A DNA stretch of 64,000 nucleotides, taken from UBA8752 sp040261275. GTDB taxonomy: Bacteria; Bacteroidota; Bacteroidia; Flavobacteriales_D; Sanyastnellaceae. The notes beneath the pieces were generated by a model. It worked only from the letters and a program-made list of their open reading frames with translations, was not told the origin of the DNA and ran no database searches. Location of the stretch: positions 22,612-86,611 of the forward strand of contig JBDQOI010000007.1 in assembly GCA_040261275.1 (NCBI GenBank), read 5' to 3'. The stretch's first letter is position 1. Every line of letters begins with the position of its first letter. The translations under genes and the position numbers were made by a program. Shown piece after piece: positions 7,545 through 15,945 of the stretch.

Positions 7545-10034
7545 TCAGCGTGCTATGCGCCAGGTCTTTTCCTGACCGGATGAGGCCCCTACCCAATGGA
7601 CCAAGGCCACAGCCGGCAACTCCGCCGGGTCGAGCGACACGGGCTCATTGGCCAGGCCCGCCGACCGGAAGACAATGCGGCCGGTCAGGTCGAATACTTC
7701 CACAGAGAAGGCCTCGTGTGGATGTTCCACCTCCCAGCCCTGCGATGTGCGATGGAGCGTGGGCGATACGCCTTGGCCAAAGTCTCCCACGGTGCTCACC
7801 GTTTCAACGGTGACCACCATCTGATACGTGTCGGAGCAATAGTCATTCCATGCGTTCAGCCCCACGGTGTATGCCCCGGCCTCCGTGTAGGCATGAATGG
7901 GATTCTCGGATGTGCTGGTTCCACCATCGCCGAAATTCCATTGGTAGCCGGTGGCGCCTGTGCTCGTATTGTCGAAGTATACTTCTGACTCTCCGTCCAT
8001 GAGCGCCACGACCGGGTTGTCGACCTGAATGCCCGCAGACACCTGCGGCGCGGCCAAAACTTCAACGGTGGTGCTGTCCGAGCAACCCGCCGCGTCTGTG
8101 ATGATGGCATGGAGGACGCCAGCGTCCGCCACTTGAATCTCTGCTCCCATTTCACCGTGCTCCCAATCGACAGTGTAAGGTTCGAGTCCCCCATCAATGT
8201 TCAAGGTCACACCACCGTGATCGTCATAGCAACCGATGTGGTCGGGAATGGCCGAAATACTGAAAGCCGACGCACTTCCACTTCCTGCTACGACCTCAAC
8301 CGAGCGGCTCAAATCGGCACAGCCATCGGAAATGGCCGTCACGGTATAGGTGCCCAGTGGCAGTCCTGTAAACGTGCCGCCCACACTGTCTGCCACAAAC
8401 GTGCCCGCCGGGTTGCCCTGCGCATCCACCAAAGTGAAGGTGCTGGCCTCATCCGGACCCACCACGCTGATCGTGCCATCGGCCGCACTTGCACAAGCCG
8501 TCTCGGTCGCGCTCGCCTCAACACCGCCCCCCACGATCAGATTGAACCGGTGGTTGTGGGTGCTTGCACTCACTTGGAAAGAATAATTGAGGTTCTCATC
8601 TACTTGTCCAGACCATCCGGTAACAACATCCTCAACGGTCAGACACATTCCCTGAGGCAGATCTGTTGTCCTCAAAAACACGGTATCCCCGGTCAGCGCC
8701 TTGACCCAAATCGGAATGACACCCACCTCGCCATTTGTCCGATTCACCATGAGCGAAACGTCATCCGCACTCTTGGAATAGATGTCCAAGTCGTTCCTGC
8801 CTTGAAAACCCGTACTGAATACGGCATCCTCTGCTCGGCTGAAATTCACGTCACCTTCAGAAAACTGGATTCCGCAGCGCTCTTTGCGCGTGCCCGCAGT
8901 CAATTCCAGGCCCAGCGTTTCATCCCATTCAACCATACCCTGATTGAGATAATCAGATTTTGAGACCATGGAAGACTCGCCGAATTCCAAACTTGTCGTT
9001 GTGTCGGAGATGAGCCAGAAAGCCGTCCCAGGACCCACGATTCCAGAAAAATCGAAATTCCCCAAGCCCGCGATTTGCGCCCCGAAAGTTTGCAAGCTGT
9101 CAATCCAAACATAGGTCGCACCCATGGGTGCCCCTGCATTCACTTGTACAGCATTCAAATCAACAAAACTGGTGATCGGATTGGATAAAAGATTCCACCC
9201 TTTCCAGGTCGAATTGGATGCTTCAGAGGTAATGGGAACTTGTGTCTCTAATACCGCATTCCCGAAAAATTGACACTGGTGAGTTCCAATGGGAATGGCG
9301 AATCGGAACCCCTTTCCTTCCGGCAAAGTATCGGACGGAATAAAATCTCCATATCCTGTAATGGGTTCAACCCATTGCTTCAGATATATCGCACCGGGCA
9401 TTGTGAGAAAATCCGCTGCAATTGAATGGCTCATGCCTACGCCTATATTCTGGGTGTAAACGCTTTCCTTGACCCAGGTGTAGCGGCGGGTGAGCTGGCC
9501 CGTGATGGTGCCCCCATTGCTGGTGATGCCGGATTCCCCCTGTAAGACGAGCATGCCCCCCGTTTCGAGGTGGGAAGTTTCCAGATCCAGCTGACTGCTG
9601 ATTTTCACCGTGTCCGTAAAGGTCATGTTGTGGGCCCCGCAAGCGAGGTGCTCCAATGAAGCGGGTCCGCAGACCTTGTCCCCTTGGCCCGTGAACTGGA
9701 CCACGCCGCTGCCCTGTATGGCCTCGAGTGTGGCGAGAGAAGCGAACAGTTCCACGATGGCTCCTTGGGGCAGGGTCAGACCCGCATCCGCTGATACAGC
9801 CAAAGCTGAAGCCGTGACCGTATCTCCCGGCGCCACGGAGACAATGTGCCCTGACTGAATGGACACATCGCTGTTTTCACCGGGAATGCAATTGCAATCC
9901 CAGGTGGCGGCATCCATCCAATCCCCTGTTTGAACCGAGGCCACAGGGTCACCGGCTGCAACGCTCGACCCATCGGGTTGGGCGAAAAGAACCGGAGCAC
10001 AAAGCAAGGAGGTCAAGAGTACGGGAAACTTCAT
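7545..10034 (-). CDS. Large secreted protein with PKD domain and T9SS-type C-terminal tail, 829 aa
   Basis: The protein starts with a signal peptide (MKFPVLLTSLLCAPVLFAQ). The first 450 residues are a Gly/Thr-rich beta-structured region of the kind found in Bacteroidota surface proteins. Around 490-650 are repeated beta-sandwich-like segments with the SprB-type pattern GTYTVTAISDGCADLS. A PKD domain (YQWNFGDGGTSTSENPIHAY) follows at about 660-740. The last 80 residues (FSVEVFDLTGRIVFRSAG and a basic end) match a type A T9SS sorting domain. It is probably exported by the T9SS and displayed on the surface. Substrate or partner is unknown. Confidence 0.8.
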   Translation of the reverse strand: MKFPVLLTSLLCAPVLFAQPDGSSVAAGDPVASVQTGDWMDAATWDCNCIPGENSDVSIQSGHIVSVAPGDTVTASALAVSADAGLTLPQGAIVELFASLATLEAIQGSGVVQFTGQGDKVCGPASLEHLACGAHNMTFTDTVKISSQLDLETSHLETGGMLVLQGESGITSNGGTITGQLTRRYTWVKESVYTQNIGVGMSHSIAADFLTMPGAIYLKQWVEPITGYGDFIPSDTLPEGKGFRFAIPIGTHQCQFFGNAVLETQVPITSEASNSTWKGWNLLSNPITSFVDLNAVQVNAGAPMGATYVWIDSLQTFGAQIAGLGNFDFSGIVGPGTAFWLISDTTTSLEFGESSMVSKSDYLNQGMVEWDETLGLELTAGTRKERCGIQFSEGDVNFSRAEDAVFSTGFQGRNDLDIYSKSADDVSLMVNRTNGEVGVIPIWVKALTGDTVFLRTTDLPQGMCLTVEDVVTGWSGQVDENLNYSFQVSASTHNHRFNLIVGGGVEASATETACASAADGTISVVGPDEASTFTLVDAQGNPAGTFVADSVGGTFTGLPLGTYTVTAISDGCADLSRSVEVVAGSGSASAFSISAIPDHIGCYDDHGGVTLNIDGGLEPYTVDWEHGEMGAEIQVADAGVLHAIITDAAGCSDSTTVEVLAAPQVSAGIQVDNPVVALMDGESEVYFDNTSTGATGYQWNFGDGGTSTSENPIHAYTEAGAYTVGLNAWNDYCSDTYQMVVTVETVSTVGDFGQGVSPTLHRTSQGWEVEHPHEAFSVEVFDLTGRIVFRSAGLANEPVSLDPAELPAVALVHWVGASSGQEKTWRIAR

Positions 10035-10065
10035 AATGCCCCATACGCCCGAAGGAATGGAAAGG

Positions 10066-10983
10066 TTACGCCACCAAAGAGAAGCGCGTCAACAAGAGCA
10101 GAAGGGACAGCGACAGAAACAAGTAGGGCATGGCGGCGGTGATGCGATACCCGGGAGGCATCAACCACGGTAGGCACCATGCCGCGCCGAAAGCCAACAT
10201 TCCCGGGAATAGGCCCAATACATTGGACTGGAACGGTTCTGCGAAGGGGTCTATCCAGAAGGCCAGGGCCACGAAGGTGAGGCCCAACCCCGACGACCAT
10301 TGGGTCAACTGCCGGGCGAATCGCTGTTGGGCAGTGGCACGCACCAGGGATTGCTGGCGCACTGCCCAACCCAGCCCGACCGGCAGTACGGTCCAATACA
10401 TCTTGGGCGGCAAGGGGTCCGTGATCCTGCCCGAGTGCAGCACACCGTCCCATTGACCGAAAACCAGCCATTGCATGGTGGCCGTCAGCAAGAAAGGGGA
10501 AAGGACTCCAATGATTCCCGACAGCCCTTCTTCCACTGACCAGCGACGAACCGTCAACAAAGCCCCCGCCATAGCAGGAAGCAAAGGCCATGCAGCAGAA
10601 TCCAATACGATGGCTGCAGACCACCACATTCCCATGAACAGAAAAAGAGCGGGCCGGCCTTCCGCATCCCTCAGTTGCATGGCCAACCTAACCCCTTGAA
10701 TCAAACAGGGAAAAGCCCACCAAGTCACGCCAGGCACCCAACCTATGAAAGGGGTGGAAATCAGCACCCAAACCCATCCTGTGATGCTATCGGGCCGGGT
10801 CCGCATTCCCGATTCGGCGTGAATGAGATGTAACAATCTCGCAGACAGCGAAATGGCAATAACTGCGGGCCATGACTCCAATGGGGCCAGTCCCAGAGCG
10901 ACGCTAAGGGAGAACAGAGCCAGTCCTGTGAGCGGTACAAAGGCCCATACCACCGGCTGATTCGAAGTCAGTATCCCCAGCAT
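10066..10983 (-). CDS. Polytopic membrane protein, DUF6427-like, 305 aa
   Basis: The protein consists of hydrophobic helices from end to end (about 8-10 segments, for example VVWAFVPLTGLALFSLSVAL) with short loops and no recognised catalytic motif. In Flavobacteriales a DUF6427 membrane protein is commonly found near purD and a small DUF6341 protein; here both neighbours are present, which is the main reason for the assignment. It is divergent from the 62-aa gene at 11023, with 39 bases between the starts. Function is unknown. Confidence 0.65.
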   Translation of the reverse strand: MLGILTSNQPVVWAFVPLTGLALFSLSVALGLAPLESWPAVIAISLSARLLHLIHAESGMRTRPDSITGWVWVLISTPFIGWVPGVTWWAFPCLIQGVRLAMQLRDAEGRPALFLFMGMWWSAAIVLDSAAWPLLPAMAGALLTVRRWSVEEGLSGIIGVLSPFLLTATMQWLVFGQWDGVLHSGRITDPLPPKMYWTVLPVGLGWAVRQQSLVRATAQQRFARQLTQWSSGLGLTFVALAFWIDPFAEPFQSNVLGLFPGMLAFGAAWCLPWLMPPGYRITAAMPYLFLSLSLLLLLTRFSLVA

Positions 10984-10996
10984 GCCGAAAGGTGAC

Positions 10997-11004
10997 TATT
11001 TTCG
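10997..11004 (+). promoter_or_regulatory. Candidate -7 box (TATTTTCG) for the 62-aa membrane protein
   Basis: TATTTTCG differs by one base from TAnnTTTG and ends 18 bases before the ATG at 11023. It lies in the 39-base divergent gap. No -33 element was recognised. Confidence 0.35.
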
Positions 11005-11022
11005 CACCAGCAAATTGAGACC

Positions 11023-11211
11023 ATGAACCTCCAGGACCTCATTACCCCCGTCGGAAAGTTTGTCGAGTGGACTTTCGAAACTGCTTTGGTCCCCATGAGC
11101 AACCCTTTCAATTTGGGTGTGATTCTGATCGGCCTCGGCGGCATCGCCTTCTGGCTGCGCAAGCAGCGCAAATATTCAGAGGAAGCCCGCAACAAAGGGG
11201 GCCTGATCTGA
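11023..11211 (+). CDS. Small single-pass membrane protein, DUF6341-like, 62 aa
   Basis: The 62 residues start MNLQDLITPVGKFVEWTFE, then have one membrane helix (LGVILIGLGGIAFWL) and a basic tail (RKQRKYSEEARNKGG), which predicts an N-out, C-in topology. Length, single helix and location between a purD gene and a DUF6427-like membrane protein fit the DUF6341 family of Flavobacteriales. It is convergent with purD, with 22 bases between the stops. No function is known; it may assist the neighbouring polytopic protein. Confidence 0.65.
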   Translation: MNLQDLITPVGKFVEWTFETALVPMSNPFNLGVILIGLGGIAFWLRKQRKYSEEARNKGGLI

Positions 11212-11233
11212 TTCCGCAAGGCATTCCTGTTTC

Positions 11234-12508
11234 TCATTTCACCGTTCCGATGTCGGAGCGATGCGTCTTTCCTTCGAAGATTACGGCGTCCGCCAAAGCG
11301 TAGGCCTGCTCGGCCGCTTTATCAACGTCGGCACCCATTCCTACACAAGCCACGACGCGTCCGCCCGCGGTGACCACCTCCCCGTCCTTCAGCGAGGTGC
11401 CCGCGTGAATGAGGTGACCCTCTCCTTCCGCAGGAGAAGGCAGGGTAATGGACATGCCTTTCCCATAGCTGCCCGGGTAACCCGCACTGGCGAGAATCAC
11501 AGCGGCCGCTGCCTTGGCTGACAGTGCCACGTCGATTTCGGAAAGGAGCCCGTTGGCCAAACCATCCATCAGGTGTAGCAAATCCGTTTCGAGCAAGGGC
11601 AACACGATTTGGGTCTCGGGGTCTCCCAATCGACAGTTGTATTCGATGACATAGGGGTCGCCTTGGACCTTCATCAGTCCGAAAAACAGGAAGCCCTGAT
11701 AGGGAATGCCATCGCGCTGCAAGCCTCGAATGGTCGGGATGACCACCTGGTTCTTCACCTTCTCCATGAATTCCGGGGTCACGTGCGGAACCGGACTGAT
11801 GGCGCCCATACCCCCTGTATTGGGACCGGTGTTGCCATCTCCAATGCGCTTGTAGTCCATGGCCGGCGACAGCAATCGCCAAGCATGACCATCCGTTACC
11901 GCGAACATCGAAACCTCAACCCCTTTCAGGAACTCCTCAATGACCACCTCCTTACCGGCGCCTCCAAAAGCTTTGCCCTTGATCATTTCCCGAACGGCGT
12001 TCTCGGCTTCCGCCAAGTTCTCCGTCACCACAACACCTTTGCCCGCAGCCAAACCGCTCGCCTTCACCACATACGGGGCCTTCATGGACTTCAAAAAGGC
12101 CAGTGCATCGCGCACCTCTCCTTTGCCGAACACCCCGTATTTGGCCGTGGGAATCCTGTGCTTGTGCATGAATTCCTTGGCAAACTTTTTGCTGCCTTCC
12201 AATGCGGCTCCCACTTTGGAGGGGCCGACGATGGAAACTGCGGACAAGCGTTCGTCTGCAGCGAAATGGTCCACAATGCCCGCCACCAATGGAGCCTCGG
12301 GACCCACCACCACCATATCGATGGCGTGTTCCAACACACATTCGCCTACGGCATTGAAATCCATCAGATCCAAGGGCACGTTGGTGCCCAGTTCCGCCGT
12401 TCCCGCATTGCCCGGCGCGAAAAAAGTCGCATCCAGCAACGAACTGCCCGAGATTTTCAACCCGATGGCATGCTCCCGTCCACCGGATCCTAGAATGAGT
12501 ACACGCAT
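11234..12508 (-). CDS. purD: Phosphoribosylamine--glycine ligase
   Basis: PurD joins phosphoribosylamine and glycine with ATP in the second step of purine synthesis. The 424 residues show the N-terminal VLILGSGGREHAIG, the conserved GPEAPLVAGIVDHF, the ATP-grasp segment (VVKASGLAAGKGVVV, VIEEFLKGVEVSMFAV) and the signature RLGDPETQIVLPLL. The length is standard. A TAGTTTTG -7 box lies 7 bases before its ATG. Confidence 0.97.
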   Translation of the reverse strand: MRVLILGSGGREHAIGLKISGSSLLDATFFAPGNAGTAELGTNVPLDLMDFNAVGECVLEHAIDMVVVGPEAPLVAGIVDHFAADERLSAVSIVGPSKVGAALEGSKKFAKEFMHKHRIPTAKYGVFGKGEVRDALAFLKSMKAPYVVKASGLAAGKGVVVTENLAEAENAVREMIKGKAFGGAGKEVVIEEFLKGVEVSMFAVTDGHAWRLLSPAMDYKRIGDGNTGPNTGGMGAISPVPHVTPEFMEKVKNQVVIPTIRGLQRDGIPYQGFLFFGLMKVQGDPYVIEYNCRLGDPETQIVLPLLETDLLHLMDGLANGLLSEIDVALSAKAAAAVILASAGYPGSYGKGMSITLPSPAEGEGHLIHAGTSLKDGEVVTAGGRVVACVGMGADVDKAAEQAYALADAVIFEGKTHRSDIGTVK

Positions 12509-12515
12509 GGTCCCT

Positions 12516-12523
12516 CAAAACTA
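12516..12523 (-). promoter_or_regulatory. Candidate -7 promoter box for purD (TAGTTTTG)
   Basis: The minus strand reads TAGTTTTG, an exact TAnnTTTG match, ending 7 bases before the purD ATG. Transcription from it would begin at or just before the start codon. It overlaps a plus-strand box (12522-12529), so the two promoters may share a core. Confidence 0.45.
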
Positions 12524-12529
12524 CCTTCG
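12522..12529 (+). promoter_or_regulatory. Candidate -7 box (TACCTTCG) for the GT2-GT9 gene
   Basis: TACCTTCG is one base from TAnnTTTG and overlaps the purD -7 box on the other strand by two bases. It lies 112 bases before the proposed ATG at 12642, so it would give a long leader, or an earlier start codon is used. Confidence 0.3.
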
Positions 12530-12641
12530 CTCCGGCCCGGGTGGTTCCATTGTTTTCAACACAAGGGGGCAAGTGCTCACCAATCCGCCCGGAAGCCGAG
12601 ACCCATTGGCAACAACCCCTTCCCCAACGGAGCATACTGGA

Positions 12642-14414
12642 ATGGATGGAACCATCGACTTGAGCGTTGTGGTCATTACGCTCAACGAAGAGGAAAACCT
12701 GCCACGGCTCTTGGCTTCCGTGCGGGACCTGGCCGCTGAAGTCATCGTATTCGATTCGGGCAGCACGGACGGGACGGTTGCCTTGGCTCACGCCGCAGGA
12801 GCCCAAGTCGTGGATTGCAAATGGGAGGGTTGGTCTGCCACCAAAAATGCGGCCAACGCCGCCGCTAACGGCCGATGGATATTGAGTCTCGACGCCGATG
12901 AAGCGCTCAACCCCGAATGTGCTTCCGCCATTCGCGACCATTTGGCCCAAGGGGAGCGGAATGCGCTAGGGGCGCTCAGGGTCGGAGAAATCAACCGACT
13001 TACCCGGTACTGCGGTCAATGGGTGCGGCACAGCGGTTGGCACCCGGACCGGAAAATCCGCTTGTGGCCAAAGGGTGCAGCACAATGGGAGGGGGCCATT
13101 CACGAGGTTCCGGTCTTTGAAACGGCCTTTGAGGTTTGCCCATTGGCGGGCGTTGTGGAGCACCACAGCTACCCGTTCCGAGCGGACCATCTTGAACAAA
13201 TCGAGAAATTCGGTCGGGTATGGGCCCAGGACCGTCATGCAGCGGGGCACTCCACCGGAATTCCTTGGGTACTGGCCAAGGTCGTGGCGCAGTGGATCAA
13301 GACGCTATGGATCAAAGGTGGTATCCTGGACGGCCGCACCGGTTGGACCATTGCGCGCCTCAGTGCCTGGGCCACCTGGCGTAAACACGCCCGATTGCGC
13401 GCGTTGAACCTCCCGAAATCAGCCGATCCTGTGCGCATCCTCGTTGCCAGGACGGATGCCCTCGGAGACTTGGTACTCACCCTTCCTGTGGTTTCGGCCC
13501 TTCGCAGGCGGTTTCCCTCCGCCGATATTGACCTGCTCGTGCGGCCTTATGCCGAGGCGGTAGCGCACGCGGCCAAGGGCGTAAACGAGGTGCGCCAATG
13601 GCAAAAGTGGCATGCCGAAGACCCCCGGAGGAGAGGGGCCGCACTTCTTCGTGAGGGCCGCTATGATTGCGTTGTAGTGGCCTTCCCCGATGCCGGTGTG
13701 CTCACGGCCAGCCAGTGCGCCGGTATCCCCATCCGCTTAGGAACAGCTCGACGGTGGCACAGCTTTTTCAAGCTCACCCATCGCAACTGGGATGGAAGAA
13801 AGAATTCTGGGGGTCACGAAGCTTGGCATGGTTTGAGGCTTCTTCTTCCCCTCGGTATCGACCCCCAACCCGGATTTAGGCAAGAGGTGACATTGAAGCC
13901 TCCCGCCCCGGATGCGGAAGTGCAATCGATGTTGGATGCCATGGGAAGCGCGCCCATTCTGCTGCACCCGGGATCCCACGGCAGTGCAGATCATTGGCCG
14001 GCCGGTCGGTTTGCTGAGCTGGCACGCCAATGCGGCGAACAAGGATTGGTCGTGGCCTTCACGGGCACCGAGGCAGAGGGAGAGGCATTTGCTCCCTTTT
14101 GGCGCGAGCATCCCTTGGTCTACTCCCTTTTCGGCAGGTACAACCTCAGGCAACTTTTGGCGATTCAGTCGCGGTCGCGGGCTGTGGTCGCCTCGAGCAC
14201 GGGGCCCTTGCACACTGCGGCTGCGATGGGAACGCCGGCCTTGGGAATCTATGGGGTAAGCCCACCGCAATGGTCGCGCCGTTGGGGACCATTGGGGCCC
14301 CATGTTGCCACGGTGGAATCGGGTGATCGGACGGATGAAGGGGCCATCGACCTGTCTGTCGAAAGCGTGAGGGCCGCTCTTGAGGCCCTTATCCAGCGGA
14401 GCGCTCCGGATTGA
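12642..14414 (+). CDS. Fusion glycosyltransferase: GT2 domain plus GT9 heptosyltransferase-like domain, 590 aa
   Basis: The first domain (about 1-250) is a family 2 glycosyltransferase of the lipopolysaccharide core type: LSVVVITLNEEENLPRLLAS at the start, then LSLDADEALNP (metal-binding DxD-like motif, about residue 83). The second (about 262-590) is a family 9 heptosyltransferase-like domain: ILVARTDALGDLVLTLPV, ILLHPGSHGSADHWPAGRF and the nucleotide-sugar site SSTGPLHTAAAMGTPALGIYG. The frame stays open up to 11940, but upstream codons overlap purD antisense; ATG at 12642 begins directly before the GT2 fold. The 3' end overlaps the convergent ligase-like gene by 26 bases. Together they suggest a lipopolysaccharide assembly pair. 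Confidence 0.88.
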   Translation: MDGTIDLSVVVITLNEEENLPRLLASVRDLAAEVIVFDSGSTDGTVALAHAAGAQVVDCKWEGWSATKNAANAAANGRWILSLDADEALNPECASAIRDHLAQGERNALGALRVGEINRLTRYCGQWVRHSGWHPDRKIRLWPKGAAQWEGAIHEVPVFETAFEVCPLAGVVEHHSYPFRADHLEQIEKFGRVWAQDRHAAGHSTGIPWVLAKVVAQWIKTLWIKGGILDGRTGWTIARLSAWATWRKHARLRALNLPKSADPVRILVARTDALGDLVLTLPVVSALRRRFPSADIDLLVRPYAEAVAHAAKGVNEVRQWQKWHAEDPRRRGAALLREGRYDCVVVAFPDAGVLTASQCAGIPIRLGTARRWHSFFKLTHRNWDGRKNSGGHEAWHGLRLLLPLGIDPQPGFRQEVTLKPPAPDAEVQSMLDAMGSAPILLHPGSHGSADHWPAGRFAELARQCGEQGLVVAFTGTEAEGEAFAPFWREHPLVYSLFGRYNLRQLLAIQSRSRAVVASSTGPLHTAAAMGTPALGIYGVSPPQWSRRWGPLGPHVATVESGDRTDEGAIDLSVESVRAALEALIQRSAPD

Positions 14415-15945
14415 ATGTGCCCCAGGCCAAGGCCACGATGGCCAAGGTCACGCCCGCCTGCGTTTCGAGCGTATCCTCCGCCAGGAAACTTGCAGCCAAC
14501 AGAAAAACGCCAGGGCGAGAAGGTCTGTATCGCCACATGGAGACGAGGACGCGAATCAACAGGATCAGTCCAATTCCTCCCAATGCCAAAAGCAAGGTGA
14601 AGAACTGATTGTGGGGTCGTTTTCTGCCCGCAGCTGGCCAATCTGGAAAATCGCGCACATACGCCTCTTCCATTCGTCGAAAGTCCTCACCGGAACCACT
14701 TCCCACCAACCAGTATACGGGGGGCATGTTTGACAACGCGGTCAGACCTGCTTCCAGGTAAACACTGCGTGCGAGTATGCTTGCCTCAGGGGAACGGTAT
14801 CCATCCCACCATTCGCCCCAATTGTACTTGAAGCGGTTCCAGCGCTTCGACCAAGGGGGGCCCTCCAATTCCACCACGGAGGGAATGCGCCGTTCCACTG
14901 CTCGAACCTCCTCATCCGAGAGCGCTGCTACACTTTTACCATCTTTCGCCCAGCCTTTGGAAGCCAGGAATCGCATGAGGGATCCTTGGATCTCTTCCAC
15001 CGGTACCGCACTTCGTTCAGCCCATGCGTGGGACAATTCTCCCCAAGCTACCTCTACCCAAACGTGATGGCCGTTCTCCATCACCCGCCTTTCCAAATTG
15101 TGCACGTAGGCTTCTCCTTTCTCGGAGTGCGTATCGAGCTGATTCGCATCGGGAAAGGAGAGGAGCAGCGACCAAGAGACGGCGACCAAAATGGGGGTGA
15201 AAAGGGCGCATAAACCGAGGGCCGATCTTCGAATCTCAAGGGAATCCGGCCACCTGGCGCCTTCCGCGTCGGAGCCCCCATTGCGCCAGCGATGCCGCAA
15301 GGCCGTGAACCACCAAGGGGCCAACGCCACGGCCATCAATACACCCGTCAAACCCTGTGTCCAGGACCAGGAAAGCAGTGCGCCGGTCAGGGTGATGCCG
15401 ATCCACCATCCATTGAGCCGAAAACAAACCCAAGGGAGCAGCAGGGCCCACCACAATCCGAACCGGATATGAGAAATGAACCGGGATGACTGCCTACCAC
15501 CCGTTAATCCCCCGTTCATTAGATCCAATAAGATGATGGACACCCCAGCGGCCAGTGCAGACAGCACTGCCATTTTCAAGACAAAGGTCCACGCGGCTCC
15601 ATACTCTCGATCGTGCTCGTGACCCATGACCCACATGGCCAGGCCTCCCACTGCCAAAGGCAGTTTCACCCGCACATCGTGCCATGTCGCGGGTCCGTCT
15701 CCTCCCCAGAGAAAAGAAATTCCGGACCAAGCGACCAGCAGGATCAGGGCGGCACCTGCCATCCGCAAGGCACGGCCATCGGTTGTATTCGGCTTGGGCT
15801 GCCGCCAACCTTTCCAACGTGTCAAGGCCGTCAAACCCAAAAAACCCGTGGCCACGCTCATGAATGCGTTGGACCATGGAAAGGCCAGCAACAAACACCC
15901 CCATGCCCAGCTCCAGGGCAGGGTTGGAATCCGGTGGGGGCTCAT
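14389..15945 (-). CDS. O-antigen ligase/polymerase-like membrane protein, 518 aa
   Basis: The N-terminal 250 residues are about eight hydrophobic helices; a large hydrophilic loop (about 270-420) follows, then HNQFFTLLLALGGIGLILL, which resembles the conserved loop-helix of the WaaL/Wzy O-antigen ligase superfamily. Two or three helices close the protein. It probably links or polymerises surface glycans in the inner membrane. It overlaps the S41 peptidase gene upstream by 4 bases (ATGA) and is convergent with the glycosyltransferase fusion. Ligase and polymerase cannot be told apart from sequence alone. Confidence 0.72.
   Translation of the reverse strand: MSPHRIPTLPWSWAWGCLLLAFPWSNAFMSVATGFLGLTALTRWKGWRQPKPNTTDGRALRMAGAALILLVAWSGISFLWGGDGPATWHDVRVKLPLAVGGLAMWVMGHEHDREYGAAWTFVLKMAVLSALAAGVSIILLDLMNGGLTGGRQSSRFISHIRFGLWWALLLPWVCFRLNGWWIGITLTGALLSWSWTQGLTGVLMAVALAPWWFTALRHRWRNGGSDAEGARWPDSLEIRRSALGLCALFTPILVAVSWSLLLSFPDANQLDTHSEKGEAYVHNLERRVMENGHHVWVEVAWGELSHAWAERSAVPVEEIQGSLMRFLASKGWAKDGKSVAALSDEEVRAVERRIPSVVELEGPPWSKRWNRFKYNWGEWWDGYRSPEASILARSVYLEAGLTALSNMPPVYWLVGSGSGEDFRRMEEAYVRDFPDWPAAGRKRPHNQFFTLLLALGGIGLILLIRVLVSMWRYRPSRPGVFLLAASFLAEDTLETQAGVTLAIVALAWGTFNPERSAG

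Noticed and set aside
11940..12641. N-terminal extension of the GT2-GT9 frame by 234 codons
   Set aside because: This part is antisense to purD and has no domain; the GT2 fold begins directly after ATG 12642.
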